From assembly GCA_036250195.1 (NCBI GenBank), contig JAVHZZ010000003.1, positions 297,443,565 to 297,507,564 of the forward strand: a DNA stretch of 64,000 bases, in the 5' to 3' direction. This document shows positions 22,387 through 34,129 of the stretch, piece by piece. The notes beneath the pieces are model-generated. The model had not been told where the DNA came from. It was given only the letters and a program-made list of their open reading frames with translations, and did no database searches. The DNA comes from Mixophyes australis (taxonomy: Eukaryota > Chordata > Amphibia > Anura > Limnodynastidae). Position numbers and translations under genes: made by a program. The stretch's first letter is position 1. The number at the start of each line of letters is the position of its first letter.

Positions 22387-23821
22387 TACAGCTTGGTAAT
22401 AACTAAAATAGTGACAGTAAACCACCCTTTTGTTTGTGTCTCCCTCCAGACAAAGTAATTAATGAGATATTGCAAATCAATGAGAAATTGTGAGGGGCTA
22501 TCTTTTAGGAGAGTTTCCAATAGATATAAAATTTTTGCCAGCATGTTCATTTTAATAATGTTAATCCTGCCAAACCAAGAGAAATCCTGGGGCTGCCAGA
22601 TTTTAAGATCGGCTTTCCAACCTGAAGCCTGAAACATTAGCATTTGCTCTAATTGCTGTTGTTAATGCCATTCAGAGAACAAAAGTAAAGAGGGAAAAAG
22701 GGTACCCCTGTCTCACATTTTTGTTCAAATGATCAGGGATAAAAGCGAGTAATTTACCTTAATACTAATTATGGAGATATATAGATTGCAAGAATCCTAT
22801 GTAGACAGCTATTGCGTATCCCCATATTTCTCAGCAGGTCCATCAAGAAGTGCCCTGTCAAAGCTTTCTCTGCAGCTGTAAACAAGAGAAGAGCAGACCT
22901 CCTTGATCATGACATGTAACAAATTAAGTTGATTATTTTGTGGTATTATCTCTCACTTCTCTACCTATTTGAAAAGCCCACTTGATTAGAGTGAATCAAT
23001 TCTGGTAATAGAGTCTTCAGAAGTCAATTTGGCGAAGAACTTTGATTCGATATTCAGAAGCAAAATAGGTCTATAAATGGGCCATACAAAGGGATTCTTG
23101 CCTTTCCTAGGAAGGATTGGGATATGAGCTTCAAATGATTGCTGAGAAACATGGGTTTTATCCGATATCTCATTGAAGGCATGGAGGAGAAAATGTCTCT
23201 TATTGGAGTTTTTGTAATAGCTAATAGTGAACCAATCTGATCCTGGGCTTTTCCCTAAAGGTAAGGAATAAATCATGTCTCTCTAGTTCCTGCAACAAGA
23301 AGGATCTGTCCACGGACTTCCTCATATCTAAAGAAATCAGTGGAAACTGAAATCTCTCTAAATAGGTAAACTATCTTCATCTGTTTAAGTAGAACATTAC
23401 CGGTCTCTGCAGGATCCATATGATTGAATTTCTAGTAGAATGAATTCAATGCCTGAGCTACACTCTGTGATGTTATGCAGTCTTTTTACTTTCACTGGGA
23501 GTCCTCTTCACCCACCAAAGGAATGAGTCATATCAGTCAAGGGATATTATTTTAGAAATCAATATCGCTACTCCTTTTCCTATGTTCTTTCAAGATTATT
23601 GTTGAAAAAGGAGTGGGGTCAAGACAGTTATGTATGACAGGTTCTGAGACACTTGAGAGATGGGTTTCTTGTATAAAGGCTACCTCAATTCTCTCAGACT
23701 GCAATGATTGCAATGCATGTGACGTTTTATTGTGATTGTTAAACCCCTTTGTGTTATTGTAGAAAACCCTTACCTCAACCTCCATAGAAAACTTGAGTTT
23801 TATTGGTAGATTCATTGGCAT
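22387..23821 (-). pseudogene. L1/Tx1-type LINE ORF2 relic
   Basis: The minus strand has the ORF2 pieces in order. First an endonuclease start (IEVAFIQETHLS, in 23,821-23,552). Then a reverse transcriptase (LPLGKSPGSDWFT, EAHIPILPRKGKNP, YRPILLLNIESKFFAKL, in 23,276-22,986). Next, across stops, a DQVGF-like part, an 'AEKAL' remnant of the LDAEKAFD motif and a remnant of QGCPLSP. Last, the post-RT motif SWFGRINIIKMNMLAKILYL (about 22,590-22,530). The FADD box is missing, so there is an internal deletion, and most of the endonuclease is lost. It is cut at 22,386 by the solo LTR. Confidence 0.85.
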
Positions 23822-24473
23822 GAATATTGTGCACTAATTCAAAGCATGGATGAAAATCTACCCTGCCATCTTGAAAAATAGACACATAAATCCAGAGGTA
23901 ATATTCTGAATTGCCTCTCCATTCATTAGACTATGCATTGCAGACATAAAAGAAGTACAGTTTAATAATTATTGCTTGCATAATACCATTCAAAACGTTA
24001 TGATATGTAGTGGCAAACCATGGAGGTATGTGGGCATTAACAACCTCATGTTTATTTCAGATTTCGTATTATATAGCAACACAAAAGTGTTTCTTATTGT
24101 GATTAAACATTATTTATTGTCTAAAGTATACACTTGCATTCTTGTGCTGTGTTTTGTAAAGTCAGTCATGTGATGCACCTTTTCACACATTTCACAAATT
24201 TGGGTGTGTCTGGATTAATCCCTCCCCCCCCCTTTTTTTGTTCAGCGCTCTGAAGGTTGTAACTTCTTTCACTTTTGACCAGCACTCACCATTTTATTCA
24301 TAATTGTTTTTAGTTCAGCCGGATCCTACCATTATTAACTATGACATTTACACAGCTGCAAAGAGAGATATACTATATGTATCCTGTTATGGAAATGCAT
24401 TCCAAGTGTATGTATTAATATAAAAGAAGGCACATTGTCGCAATAGATGGACATTTAAGTGCACTAAGAACCT
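23822..24473. other. no recognisable gene
   Basis: AT-rich, with one homopolymer (C run then T run at about 24,222-24,239). One 65-codon frame at 23,976-24,173 without motifs. Confidence 0.4.
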
Positions 24474-24772
24474 ATTCTTATTTCAGTCTCCTGGACAAAA
24501 CCATCTTACAATGCAAGGGGTGCAAATTAGCATTCTGTTTTGCACATAAGTTAAATACTGACTGTTTTCTCACGTAGCACACTAATATCAACTTTAAATT
24601 TCAGTGTACAAATAAGCTATCAAGTATTTGTGTGTTACATGAAAAAACAGTCAGTATTTAACTTATGTGCAAAACAGAATGCTAATTTGCACCCCTTGCA
24701 TTGTAACATGGTTTTGTTCAGGAGACAGAAATAAGAAGTTTCTCAAGTTAAGATCCTTAATGAATCAGGCCC
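24474..24772. mobile_element. MITE rearranged into a long hairpin
   Basis: Same family as 20,014 by its words ('caccccttgcattgtaacat', 'ttaatgaatcaggcccc' at the right). Here the right half is present twice in inverted orientation. About 80 bases from 'tcctggacaaaaccat' at 24,489 are mirrored by 24,640-24,728 ('atggttttgttcaggaga'), leaving a loop of about 80 bases. The left outer end has lost its GGCCTGA terminus. Confidence 0.75.
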
Positions 24773-26129
24773 CTTGTGATTATTTCAAATATTGTATTAT
24801 ATAACAATATTACACAGTGTAATATTTATTTTTATCATTTATTATTGTTAATTGCAAATGTTTATTTATAAAAGTTCTAGTTTATTCAAAATCTGATTGT
24901 TTCATTTTATGTAGATTACATTAATTAAAGACCATATTCATATAATAGTATAATACTAGAAAGTGTCCGATAAATAACACACAATAGAATTTAGTGAGAA
25001 ATGCAGTAACCTTCCCCCATTTCATTTAAATTGGGTAAACAAAAGCCACTGTTATATTTGTTTTCAGATGACCTATATTAAATATTTTAAGTCTATATTA
25101 TAAACAATAGCAGATAAATATAATGACATTTATTAAAAAATAATATTGGTTATAACATAATTTATGACAATGCAGCTATAAAAGATTTCTATATATACAC
25201 CTTGTTTATATGAGTCACAATTTATAACCCCAAATGATCGATTCCTAGATAAACTTATAGTAAAAAACAATCCCACTTCTGCAAGAGAAGAGGGTGATTT
25301 TTGTATATATGTCTGTATAACATTCAAATGTACTTTAATGTTCTATTTCATTTTAGTATTCTTCAGTCCCATTGATGTTAATAATTGAGATATAGTGAGA
25401 GTTACGTTCAACTAGGAACAATGCTGTCCCACAAGTTTGTTATGCTATATATAAAGAGTATCATCAGTGTAGTTTATGCTGCAAAATCCTTCAGTGTTAT
25501 ATTTGTTACCTCGTCTGGTAGATACACTGACTCCGCTGGGTTTACAAAGTCTGTAATCCAATGTGGGAATTAGAGTATCATATCTCTCACACGTTTCTAT
25601 GCAATTACCTGCAATTTCATTTCAAGGTATATTTTGGGCTGAACTAGGATAGATTTTTAAATTTCAACTCACCAATGGGAACACTGACTCAAACATAATA
25701 CAGCCGAGTAAACCAATAATGGTAGAAATAATAACTATGGTAATATATGACTCATTTAACAGAAACAATCATGCTTAACATTGTGTATAATGATTAAGTA
25801 ATACACAGACTTTTTTACAACTTAATGAATTTTAAAAAAACAGCTTTACGATCCTGCTGGAGACACATATGTATGGTACTTAATGAATTACTTTCTTCAT
25901 GTATGTTTCTCATGTTACGATAGAAGTTCAAGGAGAGACTGATATAATCTGCAACAAGTCATCAATCTTTACATCACATTTCAGCTTTCATTTATCTATT
26001 TAATCATGACTAGAGAAAGTTACTTGTATGTCATTTGCTCTCTAGTAGTGGCTCTGATAATTACAGTATATCAGCACACTGTCTGTGTGCAGTGGTATAG
26101 ACATCACTAACTCAGAGTGTTATTATATA
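24773..26129. other. no recognisable gene
   Basis: Long AT-rich stretch; short frames only (62-64 codons). No TIRs, tandem repeats or TE motifs seen. Confidence 0.4.
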
Positions 26130-26529
26130 TCTACTATATAAATGCCTAGTGGCGTGTGTGGAAAAAAAAAACCAAGCTGCAGCGCCACCTGCTGGGCAGA
26201 GTTATACACTGACCTATATATTTCTTGATGGAGAAGTGACAGTTGGGAGTGGTTGGTGGTTGCCGGGGGTGACAGTGGGGAGTTTTTAACACCTTAAGTA
26301 GCTTGATGAAGGATGTGGCGATGAAGATGAAGGATGAGGTGATGGAGAAAAATGATGAGGTGGTGACATGTGGACAAAACCACGTTAAAAAAGGGCGCTT
26401 GCGTCGGGAAGTAACGCTTTTCCCCTGAGGAGGCCTGGGCTAGGCCCAAATGCATGACAAGAACCTTTTTAACACCTTAAGTAGCTTGATTTGACTAGAA
26501 TGCATGAGTATCATGCACGGGTTAACTTG
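26130..26529 (+). mobile_element. Helitron-like non-autonomous element, copy 1
   Basis: A 400-bp unit that begins TCTACTATATAAATGCC (5' TC preceded by A) and ends after a small hairpin GCATGA-gta-TCATGC and ACGGGTTAACTT. A TC start with a hairpin just inside the 3' end, and no TIRs or TSD, is the Helitron pattern, although a clean CTRR terminus is not visible. It contains a repeated 'tttaacaccttaagtagctt' (26,287 and 26,468) and a GATGAAGG-rich run. A nearly identical copy lies at 35,069-35,465 in the opposite orientation. No ORF. Confidence 0.65.
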
Positions 26530-27229
26530 TATATATATAAGCACTCTTAAAATATACCTGTTATATACAATAGGGAGCAATATAGGTGCATCTTGCTTCC
26601 TATTTTAATACACACCTGACATGTGGACCAATATTGAGATCTTATTATTATAAGTTGTTAGTTTTTTCACTGCTTAATAGTGTAATTGCACAACCAACAT
26701 TATTTTAATTATATACATTTTATCCTTATACAACAACAAAAGAAAGAAGTGGATTACATATGATTTCTTCTTATCATAATGTTGTGTTTCCTGATGTTAA
26801 TTGTGTTTCTGATCTTATTGTTTGCATATTAACATATTCAGATATATCTACTAACGGGAGTAGGTGAACGCTCAGCTCCCATAGAATTAGAACAACATTT
26901 TTGGTTAAAATGTACATAATTCTCTCAATATATAACAGAGAGTAATCCAAGCAGCAACATAGAAATCAGTAATTTCTTGGTAATGCTTCTTATTACTACT
27001 TAAGTTTCCATACAGTTAAATATATTCAGTTGAATCCATACATCACATCAACTTCAGATAGAGTATGTGTAATATCATCAGCCAGCTACTTCTCTAACAA
27101 ATGATCCAAAAATTGTCCATTGACACAGTTGTCTAGAAGTTATATACTCAGAATAGTGATTTATATATTATTGAAAACAGCTAAAGTAAGTTAAAATGAA
27201 GCAGACACAGTTATAAAATATATCACCAT
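26530..27229. other. no recognisable gene
   Basis: AT-rich, without frames over 60 codons. No structure seen. Confidence 0.4.
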
Positions 27230-27720
27230 TCATCCATCTCTTTTGTTTCATTTAAACCCTTTGGATATTGTGTAATCCGAAGTTTTCTCTCTGACATTAC
27301 CTGTGATACCAATCCTCTCCCCTAGAGATAGGCTAGAGATAGGCACATGTTATATCCTTATAACTTTAAGATCTTTAGATTTGCCTTGATGTTTTTGTTT
27401 AAAAATCTAAGCACATTGTGCGTTAGAACTCCATTTATAATATTTATATTACGTTCAAGAAAGTGAATTCTGATTGGCAGAATCATTCTACCCATGTACT
27501 GCATCTTGCAGATACACTCCAAGAGATATATCACATAATTGGTCTGACAGGTAATCAGGGATTTCATTTTATAAGTAGTTTTGGTGACATTTGATTAGAA
27601 TTCCATTTTTGTGTGCTTAATATGATTACAAGTTAAATATGTGGATTGTCCACATTTAAAATTCCCCACAATTTGGGGAATTAGCCATTGATCGTGAGGT
27701 GTTCTCACTCTTTCTTATCC
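27230..27720 (-). pseudogene. Penelope-like element GIY-YIG endonuclease fragment
   Basis: The minus-strand frame 27,567-27,358 (69 codons) reads TNYVIYLLECICKMQYMGRM, the GIY-YIG nuclease core of Penelope-like elements (usually VIYLL.C.CG..YVGRT). Upstream, past a stop, 'CGQSTYLTC' fits the conserved Cys/His stretch before the nuclease, and the downstream continuation has a PKGLNE-like remnant near 27,260. The reverse transcriptase is absent. It has several stops and is a truncated fossil directly beside the DIRS element. Confidence 0.72.
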
Positions 27721-28333
27721 CTTATTCTTTTAAAGTGAATTGGTGCTGATATATTTTGGAGATTTTCTTTAAATCCTGAATGTGACCAAAGGCTTATTAG
27801 CTACATTCTGCTTTAGAACCGGATCAAGCATCAATATGGGAAAATAATGCTAACACAAATAAATGAAATATATATTATTTGTTTTATCCTATTAGCTGAC
27901 TTATGGTATTTTGAAATGAAGAATAATAAGATTTTTGCCCTTACTGTAAAATCTCTTTCACTTAACTCAGTTGGGGGACTCTGCTCACCTTGGGGTATAG
28001 AGGGCACTGTGTGGAGTAAAACACTAAAGATCTGTCTAGCCTGCTCCCCACCCCTCTATGCCCCTTTCAGCCATCATATTCAATTTATTTAACTAACAAA
28101 GCCACAAGAGAGGGACAAAACACAACTAACAGAACAAACAACAGAACTGTCAGAACAAGAGTGGGAGCGCAGTGTCCCAATACTGGGTTAAGTAAAAGAG
28201 ATCTTACGGTAAGTATAAAAATCCTATTTTCACTTGCACTACCAGTAGGGGGACACTGCTCACCTTGAGGATGTCCCAAATCTGCCCTTATGGGTGGGAA
28301 TGCACGTAAAACCTTACGACCAAAACTTGCGTC

Positions 28334-29595
28334 CTAGGACGTAAACACACGAAATCTATAGAATCTGGTAAAAGTATGGACGGACGACCAGGTAGCAGCC
28401 CTGCACAACTGTTCAAATGAAGTCCCATGCCACGCCGCCCAAGAAGAGCTAACCGATCTGGTAGAATGGGCCATGAGACCATCTGGAACTGGAAAACCAC
28501 TCGATATGTAAGCCTGACGGATAGATTCCGTGATCCATCTGACAATCGTTTGTTTCATAGCCAGCCAGCCACGCTTACGAACATCATAAAGGACCAGAAG
28601 AGAATCTGAAATACATACAGAAGAGGTATGGTTCACATAAACATGCAAGGCCCTAACCACATCCTTAAAGTGTCTAGAACTCTGCCAATCCGAAGACCTA
28701 TTACCATGGAAAGCAGGAATGACAATAGATAATACTTTAGACTGAAATGACGGTACAGTACTCCGTACCGCCTAAACCTCATGAAATACGAGGAAAGGAG
28801 ACAAGAAAGGGCCGCCAATTCCGAGACCCTCCGAGCTGACGAAACAGCCATCAAAAAAGCTATCTTCCAAGTCATGAGTTTCAGAGAAATCAACTCTAAT
28901 GGCTGAAACGGAGGTTTCTGCAATGCCAAGAGAACTAAATTAAGATCCCACGGAGCTACTGGAGAGGTAAACGGGGGTTTGACATGTAAAATCCCCTGCA
29001 AAAAGGTTTGGACAGCCGATAAATGTGGCAGAAGTTTCTGGAAATATACGGATAATGCTGAAACCTGTCCTTTAAGGGAAGCAAGGCGCAAACCTATCCA
29101 AGCCATCCTGCAGGAAAGCCAACAACATTTCCACATGAAAAGAACCCGTGGACAACTTATGGTTCTCACACCAAGTAATGTACATATTCCAGACACAATG
29201 ATAATTACTGGACGGCGATTACTTCCGCGCTTGATGAATAACTTTGTCCGATAAACCCTTCTTTTTAAGGATAAGGGTTCAACATCCATGCCATCAAAGC
29301 CAATTGAACGAGGTTCTGATGAAAGAATGGACCTTGACTTAGAAGATCCACTCTGTTTGGCAGTCAGTAAGGAGGCTCTACGGACATTGCGAGAAGATTT
29401 GTGTACCAATAACTTCTTGGCCAATCCAGAGCCAAGAGAATCGCCGGAAGTCTTTTGCGTCTGATCTTTTTCAACATTCGAGGAGACATTGGTAGTGGGG
29501 GAAAGATGTGCACCAGTATGAAATTCCAAGGATTTGTCATTGCATCTGACAGGAAGGCCTGTGGGTCCCTTGTCCGTGCACCTTTGTTGTTCCAT
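28334..29595 (-). pseudogene. DIRS tyrosine recombinase
   Basis: Two overlapping minus-strand frames (29,595-28,633, 320 codons; 28,660-28,334, 108 codons) encode a tyrosine recombinase with one frameshift near 28,640. The N-terminal core-binding part is partly scrambled. The catalytic domain has the first arginine in FLMAVSSARRVSELAALS, the HxxR pair in LMAHSTRSVSSSW, and the nucleophilic tyrosine in TFTRFYRF. So the R-H-R-Y residues are all present and only the reading frame is broken. In DIRS elements this enzyme inserts a circular cDNA in place of a DDE integrase. Confidence 0.88.
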
Positions 29596-29639
29596 CTGAG
29601 GCCACCAAGTCTGGCTGACCCCACTTCTTGACTATTTGG

Positions 29640-30960
29640 ATAAACACATCTGGTGAAGAGACCATTCCCCTGTATGAATTGCATGCCGACTCAAATAATC
29701 TGCTTCCCAATTGTCAACTACTGGTAGGAAGACCGCCAAAATTGCCTGGACCCACCATTCTGCCCCCTTCATGATGCGTGAGACTTATTTCACAGCCGGG
29801 AGCTTCTCATCTCTCCTTGGTGATTTATATAAGCCACAGCTGTGACTGAGCTTGGACTAAGGCATTGAACACTGTTCTTAGTTCAAGTACATTGATGGGT
29901 AAGCCCCATTCCTCTGAGTTCCAAGTCACCTGCAACCTCAGATCTAAAAGGACCGCACCCCAGCCCGATAGGCTAGAAACTGTCATCACTACAGTCCAAT
30001 GGGGCTCCGAAAAACGGGCTCCCCTTGACGAGATTGTTGGTGTTCAACCACCATACCAAGGATAGAGCGGAATATCTGGGCTTCCAACCGAGTGTCTGAC
30101 CTTTTTCAATGAGATAAAACCACCATTTAAAGAGGTCAGGAATGAAAACGGCTCCATTGCACCCACTCGAAACAAGACAGCATGTGGCCCGGTAGCTTCA
30201 TACATTGAAGCACTGATACCTTCTTGAAAGCCAGCATTTTCCTCACTTTCGTTTGCAAAGTGATAATTTTTTCTTGAGGTAAAAACACCCGCTTACACCT
30301 GGTGTTGAACCTGAGTCCTAGAAATAACATGTTTTGCGAGGGAGTCAGACTGGACTTTTTGATGTTTAGAATCCAGCCATGGTCCTGTAACGTCTCTGCT
30401 GTCAAACACAGGTGTTCTCTAAATTCTGAGTCTACCTTTATCAGCAGGTCATCTAAGTAGGGAATAAGCTTTACCCCTCTTAGGTGTAAGACTGCCGCCA
30501 TTACCACCATTATTTTGGTAAAGACTCTCAGTGCCGTGGCTAAACTGAAAGGAAGTGCCCAGAATGGAAAGTGATCTTGGGCCACCGAAAATCTGAAGAG
30601 CTTGTGGTGACCCGGCCAAATCGGGATATGTAGGTACGCATCCTTGATGTCTAGGGACGCTTAAAATTCTTCCCTTTCCATAGAGTTTATAACGAAACAG
30701 ATAGACTCTATCTGAAAACTTGGTACCTTCCAGTGTGTTTTCAAATCTCTCAGGTTGAGGATCGGACAACATGACAAATCTGGTTTTTGTGTGACTAATA
30801 TCCCAATCCCTTTTCTGGAACTGGGATAACCACACCTGAAGCCACCAGATCCCTGATAACTCCTAGGAGAGCTACTCTCTGGACCTTGTCTCTGGGAAGG
30901 GGTGTTGACATGAATCTCCTGGGATCTGGACCTTCCAGATCAAAACGTATTGCCGTGAAA
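29640..30960 (-). pseudogene. DIRS reverse transcriptase and RNase H
   Basis: The RT starts in the end of the gag frame (LVASGVVIPVPEKGLGY), goes on as SLDIKDAYLHIP after a stop, and continues in the 149-codon frame 30,585-30,136 with ALPFSLATALRVFTK and the active-site box KLIPYLDDLLIK. The YLDD aspartates are intact. RNase H follows at about 30,000-29,870 with SGWGAVL and INVLELRTVFNAL, after frameshifts. A DALT.PWNF-like stretch (DAMTNPWNFILVHIFPPLP) lies in 29,684-29,364. It is interrupted by several stops (for example in EEF*ASLD), so it is inactive. Confidence 0.85.
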
Positions 30961-32450
30961 TCACCCCTTTTACCCAGGTGTCTATGGTTACTCAAAGCCA
31001 CTGATCCCGAAAATTCAACAAGCGAGCTCCCACCATTACAGACCCCGTGGAGGTATCCCCTTGGTTCTTCCCGTCTGCCAAAAGACCACAATCGCCTCCC
31101 ATTTAGTTTGGAAGCAGCTACTGGAAGAGAGGAACTCTTTCCTCCCGTGGCCAGAGCAATAAACTTCTCTAGTGGCTGACCAAACAGTAAGAGACCATCG
31201 AAAGGAACAGTTTCCTGAGCTCTCTTGGATTTGGCATCTGCCTCCCAAGATCTCAGCCAAAGTGTGCAACTGGCCGAAATCGCCAAGGAAGACGTATGCA
31301 ACAACACCTGTCCAACATCTATAATCGCATCTCCCAAAAATTCAGCCACCTCTATTACATGGTCTGCCAAGGGAAACATGTCATCTTTGGGAAGACCCAG
31401 CGGGATACCTTCACTCAGAGTGGAAGCCCATTTTTCAATTGCCTTAATTACCCAGGCTGCTGCCATAATAAGGGGCAGTGAGGCTCCTGATGCCAAATAG
31501 ATAGATTTGAGAAGGTTTTTGCATCTTTTATCAGTGATGTCTATTAATGAATCAGCACTGGCCACCGAGAGAATGGTATTTTTAGCTAGGTGTGCAATGT
31601 GAGCATCTACGCAAGGATGATTCTCCCACGATCCAATTTCCACTTCAGAAAAGGGGTAAATAAACTGGTAACGCCTGGGAATGAGGAATTTACCATCAGG
31701 TCTATTCCTGGCCTCTCTCCATATTTCTAACAATTTGGGAGATGTGGGAAAGAATACAGTTTTTTTCTTGGACCTCTTAAACATAGAAGTCTGGGCCACC
31801 TCTTGGTCAGAATCAACAATATTGAGCACCTGCTTTACCACCAGGATCAGGTCCTCAATACCTTGTATGCCAGAGTATTCCTCCTCCCACCCCGGCGACT
31901 CTTCACAGTCCGAGTTGTCAAGCAGAACACCCAACTCCTGTAAGTACAGCTCATTATCTAAGTCCTCCATATACTGAGACACTGGTTGACCCAGGCGCTT
32001 GCGCAGCCTAGGTCCCGAAGTGGATTTCAGCACCCTTTCAAGGAAAGCAGATACCCTAGTCAGTCCTTGGACTGATCTCTCTAATTTCAACATCCAAGAA
32101 GGATTTTGGGAGGAGCCCGCTAAATCGGGTAGCAACAGAGATGCCTGTCCTGCGTACCCTGGGAAGCAATAAAGGTGTCAGCACCTACCGGTCCCCAGCG
32201 TGGATTGCCTCTCTTCAATTTTGCAATGGTCAATCTCTGTCCCAAGTCGGTTCCACCACCTCAGCAGCTCCTCCAGATGAGTGCTGAGCCTCACAGTAGC
32301 TGTACAAAATTGCTGGTTCAGACCGTCCACTTTGAAATTTTGTCGTCCGACACCTGGAGCAGATGAAATGTAATACAGCGATAGCTTTGGATTTATAACC
32401 TGTCCCACTTTCTGACATAGTTGTAGTAAAAGGTAACTGATATGAGACAC
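30961..32450 (-). pseudogene. DIRS gag-like ORF
   Basis: The longest frame in the window (32,135-30,795, 446 codons). Its first two-thirds is the acidic, poorly conserved gag (for example EESPGWEEEYSGIQGIEDL), with the conserved DIRS gag part DSLIDITDKRCKNLLKSIYL and AAWVIKAIEKW. It then passes without a stop into the RT amino terminus. A further frame (32,450-32,178) with LRWWNRLGTEIDHC may be the gag N-terminus, shifted by a frameshift near 32,170. The length of this open frame suggests the copy is not very old. Confidence 0.75.
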
Positions 32451-32540
32451 ACTTCAAGATAGACCGTATCCAGAAAACCTAGCACAGTTTTACACCCCCG
32501 TAATGAATGTGTAAATGGGTGCAGACAGTGTCACTCTGTA

Positions 32541-32554
32541 ATGTCTCTATAACA

Positions 32555-32597
<43 letters not shown>
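32541..32597. repeat. (TA)n microsatellite, left half
   Basis: TA repeats directly left of the solo LTR; the same repeat resumes right of it (33,369-33,432), showing that the LTR landed in the microsatellite. Confidence 0.9.
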
Positions 32598-33368
32598 TGT
32601 TAGGCTGCCGGTTTGATAACTAACTTGCAGAACAGATGACAGAGGTCTTCAGCTATAGCAACCGCCTTTCCCGTAGAGTTTTATGTGCTCACAGGTGCTC
32701 GGATGCCCCCAGGACTTAACTCCTAGCGTAGTGCAAGTTCGTTATTCAATACCGCAGCGAAAGGCCAGGGGAGGCAGAGTAGATGGTAACAGATGGTCAG
32801 ACATAAGCCGAGGTCAGGGGTCACAAGCAAGGTAGAATGGTCGGATAAATCGCCAAGTGTCAGGGTCACAGGCAAAACAGCGGAGTCCAAGATACAGGCC
32901 AAAGGGTCAGAGTCACAGGCAAGCTGGCAGGGTCCAAGGTACAGGCAAAGGGTCATAACAGCAGGTCCAATAGAAAACAGGGAGAGTATCCACAGGAACT
33001 GGTACAAACAGGAACAGGACAAGAGCAGGTCAGCAACAGGGTAAGTCCATGCTATAACCGGCAGGTTGGCTAATCAATCCCTGCCTTAAATACTGGAACC
33101 AGCCAATCAGGGCTTTGCCCTGTAATCACCCCCAGACCGAGACTAATAAAATAACGAAAACCTAATTAGCCCGCAGGCTTGCTGTCCTTGCGCATGCACC
33201 CGGCTGCCCTGAGTGCCGGGGCGTGCTAACTTGCAAGAACGGCGTCCGGCTGATGCCTTAGCAATGGTCTGGGCCGAAAAAACAGGAAGTGACGTCCTGG
33301 TCGCCATGAAGACGGCCGGGACGCCAGAGCCAGCAGGAAGTGTGTCGTGGCCGCTGCAGCTCCTGACA
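32598..33368 (-). mobile_element. Gypsy-like solo LTR within a TA microsatellite
   Basis: On the minus strand the unit reads TGTCAGGAGCTGC...GCAGCCTAACA, 771 bp, with TG...CA ends. Inside are a 'gattggctggttcc' (CCAAT on the plus strand), a TATTTAAG TATA-like box near 33,088, and a long pyrimidine-rich U5 with repeated 'tgacccttt/ttgcctgt' words (33,010-32,810). No internal gag-pol is attached. Flanks are TA repeats, so the TSD cannot be read with certainty. It differs from the LTR at 21,714. Confidence 0.75.
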
Positions 33369-33382
33369 ATAATATATATATA

Positions 33383-33431
<49 letters not shown>

Positions 33432-33432
33432 T
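33369..33432. repeat. (TA)n microsatellite, right half
   Basis: Continuation of the TA repeat beyond the solo LTR, with a 'ttta' and a 'tgta' variant. Confidence 0.9.
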
Positions 33433-33749
33433 GTGAAAAGCGTACCAAGAGATGGCTCATCACACAGGTTTCTACTGAACCCCTTTGACCACTTTGTTGT
33501 TTATTTAATTGTCAGGATGGATAAACAGTCTTGGCAGTGTCTTCAGCAGTCAAAAAAAACATTCACGGAAATAAACATGGTCCCTTAGCCCTAAACTCTG
33601 GCTATCACAGTTAGATCCCTAACTGGTCACTGGCCACTTGTTGGCACCAGTCTCCCACACACAGCTTAAACCCAGCTTTTTAAGCTTCCTGTTAGGCATT
33701 GCTCTGGCTCCTTAATTGATTAGACCAGGTGCTCCACCTGGTCTCCTGG

Positions 33750-33822
<73 letters not shown>

Positions 33823-34129
33823 ATTTAACCCTTTCTGCACCTTTAGGCTGTGGTTTCCAAGGGAAACCACCACTCTTTCCTCTGTTAGAAGGTGGCAAAG
33901 TGTTCCAATTGGCACATACCCTTCCCCTTAGCTTCGTCAAGCTACACGAAGCAGACTAATTATCATACACCCATCCCTTTGGCTTCATCAACCCCAGTGA
34001 AGTGGTAACTGCGGGAGGTGCATTTTTATGGAAGTGGGCATTCGCATTTTTAAGTTTAGGTTTCCTCATGAGAGGTTTTTAGTTAATTGACATGTTTAAC
34101 TTGTCGTTTTTGTCCAACTGGCAGACTCT
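33433..34129 (-). other. possible LTR/3' region of the adjacent Gypsy, with (GT)n
   Basis: Holds a (GT)n microsatellite at 33,756-33,820, a small hairpin 'gtggtttccaagggaaacca' near 33,850 and two 'cttcgtcaa/cttcatcaa' motifs. It lies between the truncated Gypsy pol (34,130 on) and the solo LTR. It may be the end of that Gypsy element, but LTR termini were not found. Confidence 0.3.

Larger units (their letters stand above)
27917..32460 (-). mobile_element. DIRS-type retrotransposon, nearly full length
   Basis: A minus-strand element with gag (32,450-30,960), reverse transcriptase plus RNase H (30,960-29,640) and tyrosine recombinase (29,595-28,334), the gene order of DIRS elements. At its 3' side, 27,921-27,971 ('ttactgtaaaatctctttca' and following bases) is matched in inverted orientation by 28,181-28,235 ('ttaagtaaaagagatcttac'), the terminal and internal complementary repeats that DIRS elements use to rejoin their ends. 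There are no LTRs and no integrase. Frames are interrupted in places. The 5' terminal repeat is not clear beyond 32,450. Confidence 0.88.

Noticed and set aside
21685..22643. 191-codon fused frame on the minus strand (22,068-22,643)
   Set aside because: It is a chance read-through from an L1 relic into the inserted solo LTR, not one gene.
32723..33044. 99- and 83-codon frames
   Set aside because: They lie inside the U5 and R region of a solo LTR whose repeated 'gggtcacaggcaa' words keep frames open.
33692..33959. His-Thr or Cys-Val repeat proteins
   Set aside because: Translations of a (GT)n microsatellite.
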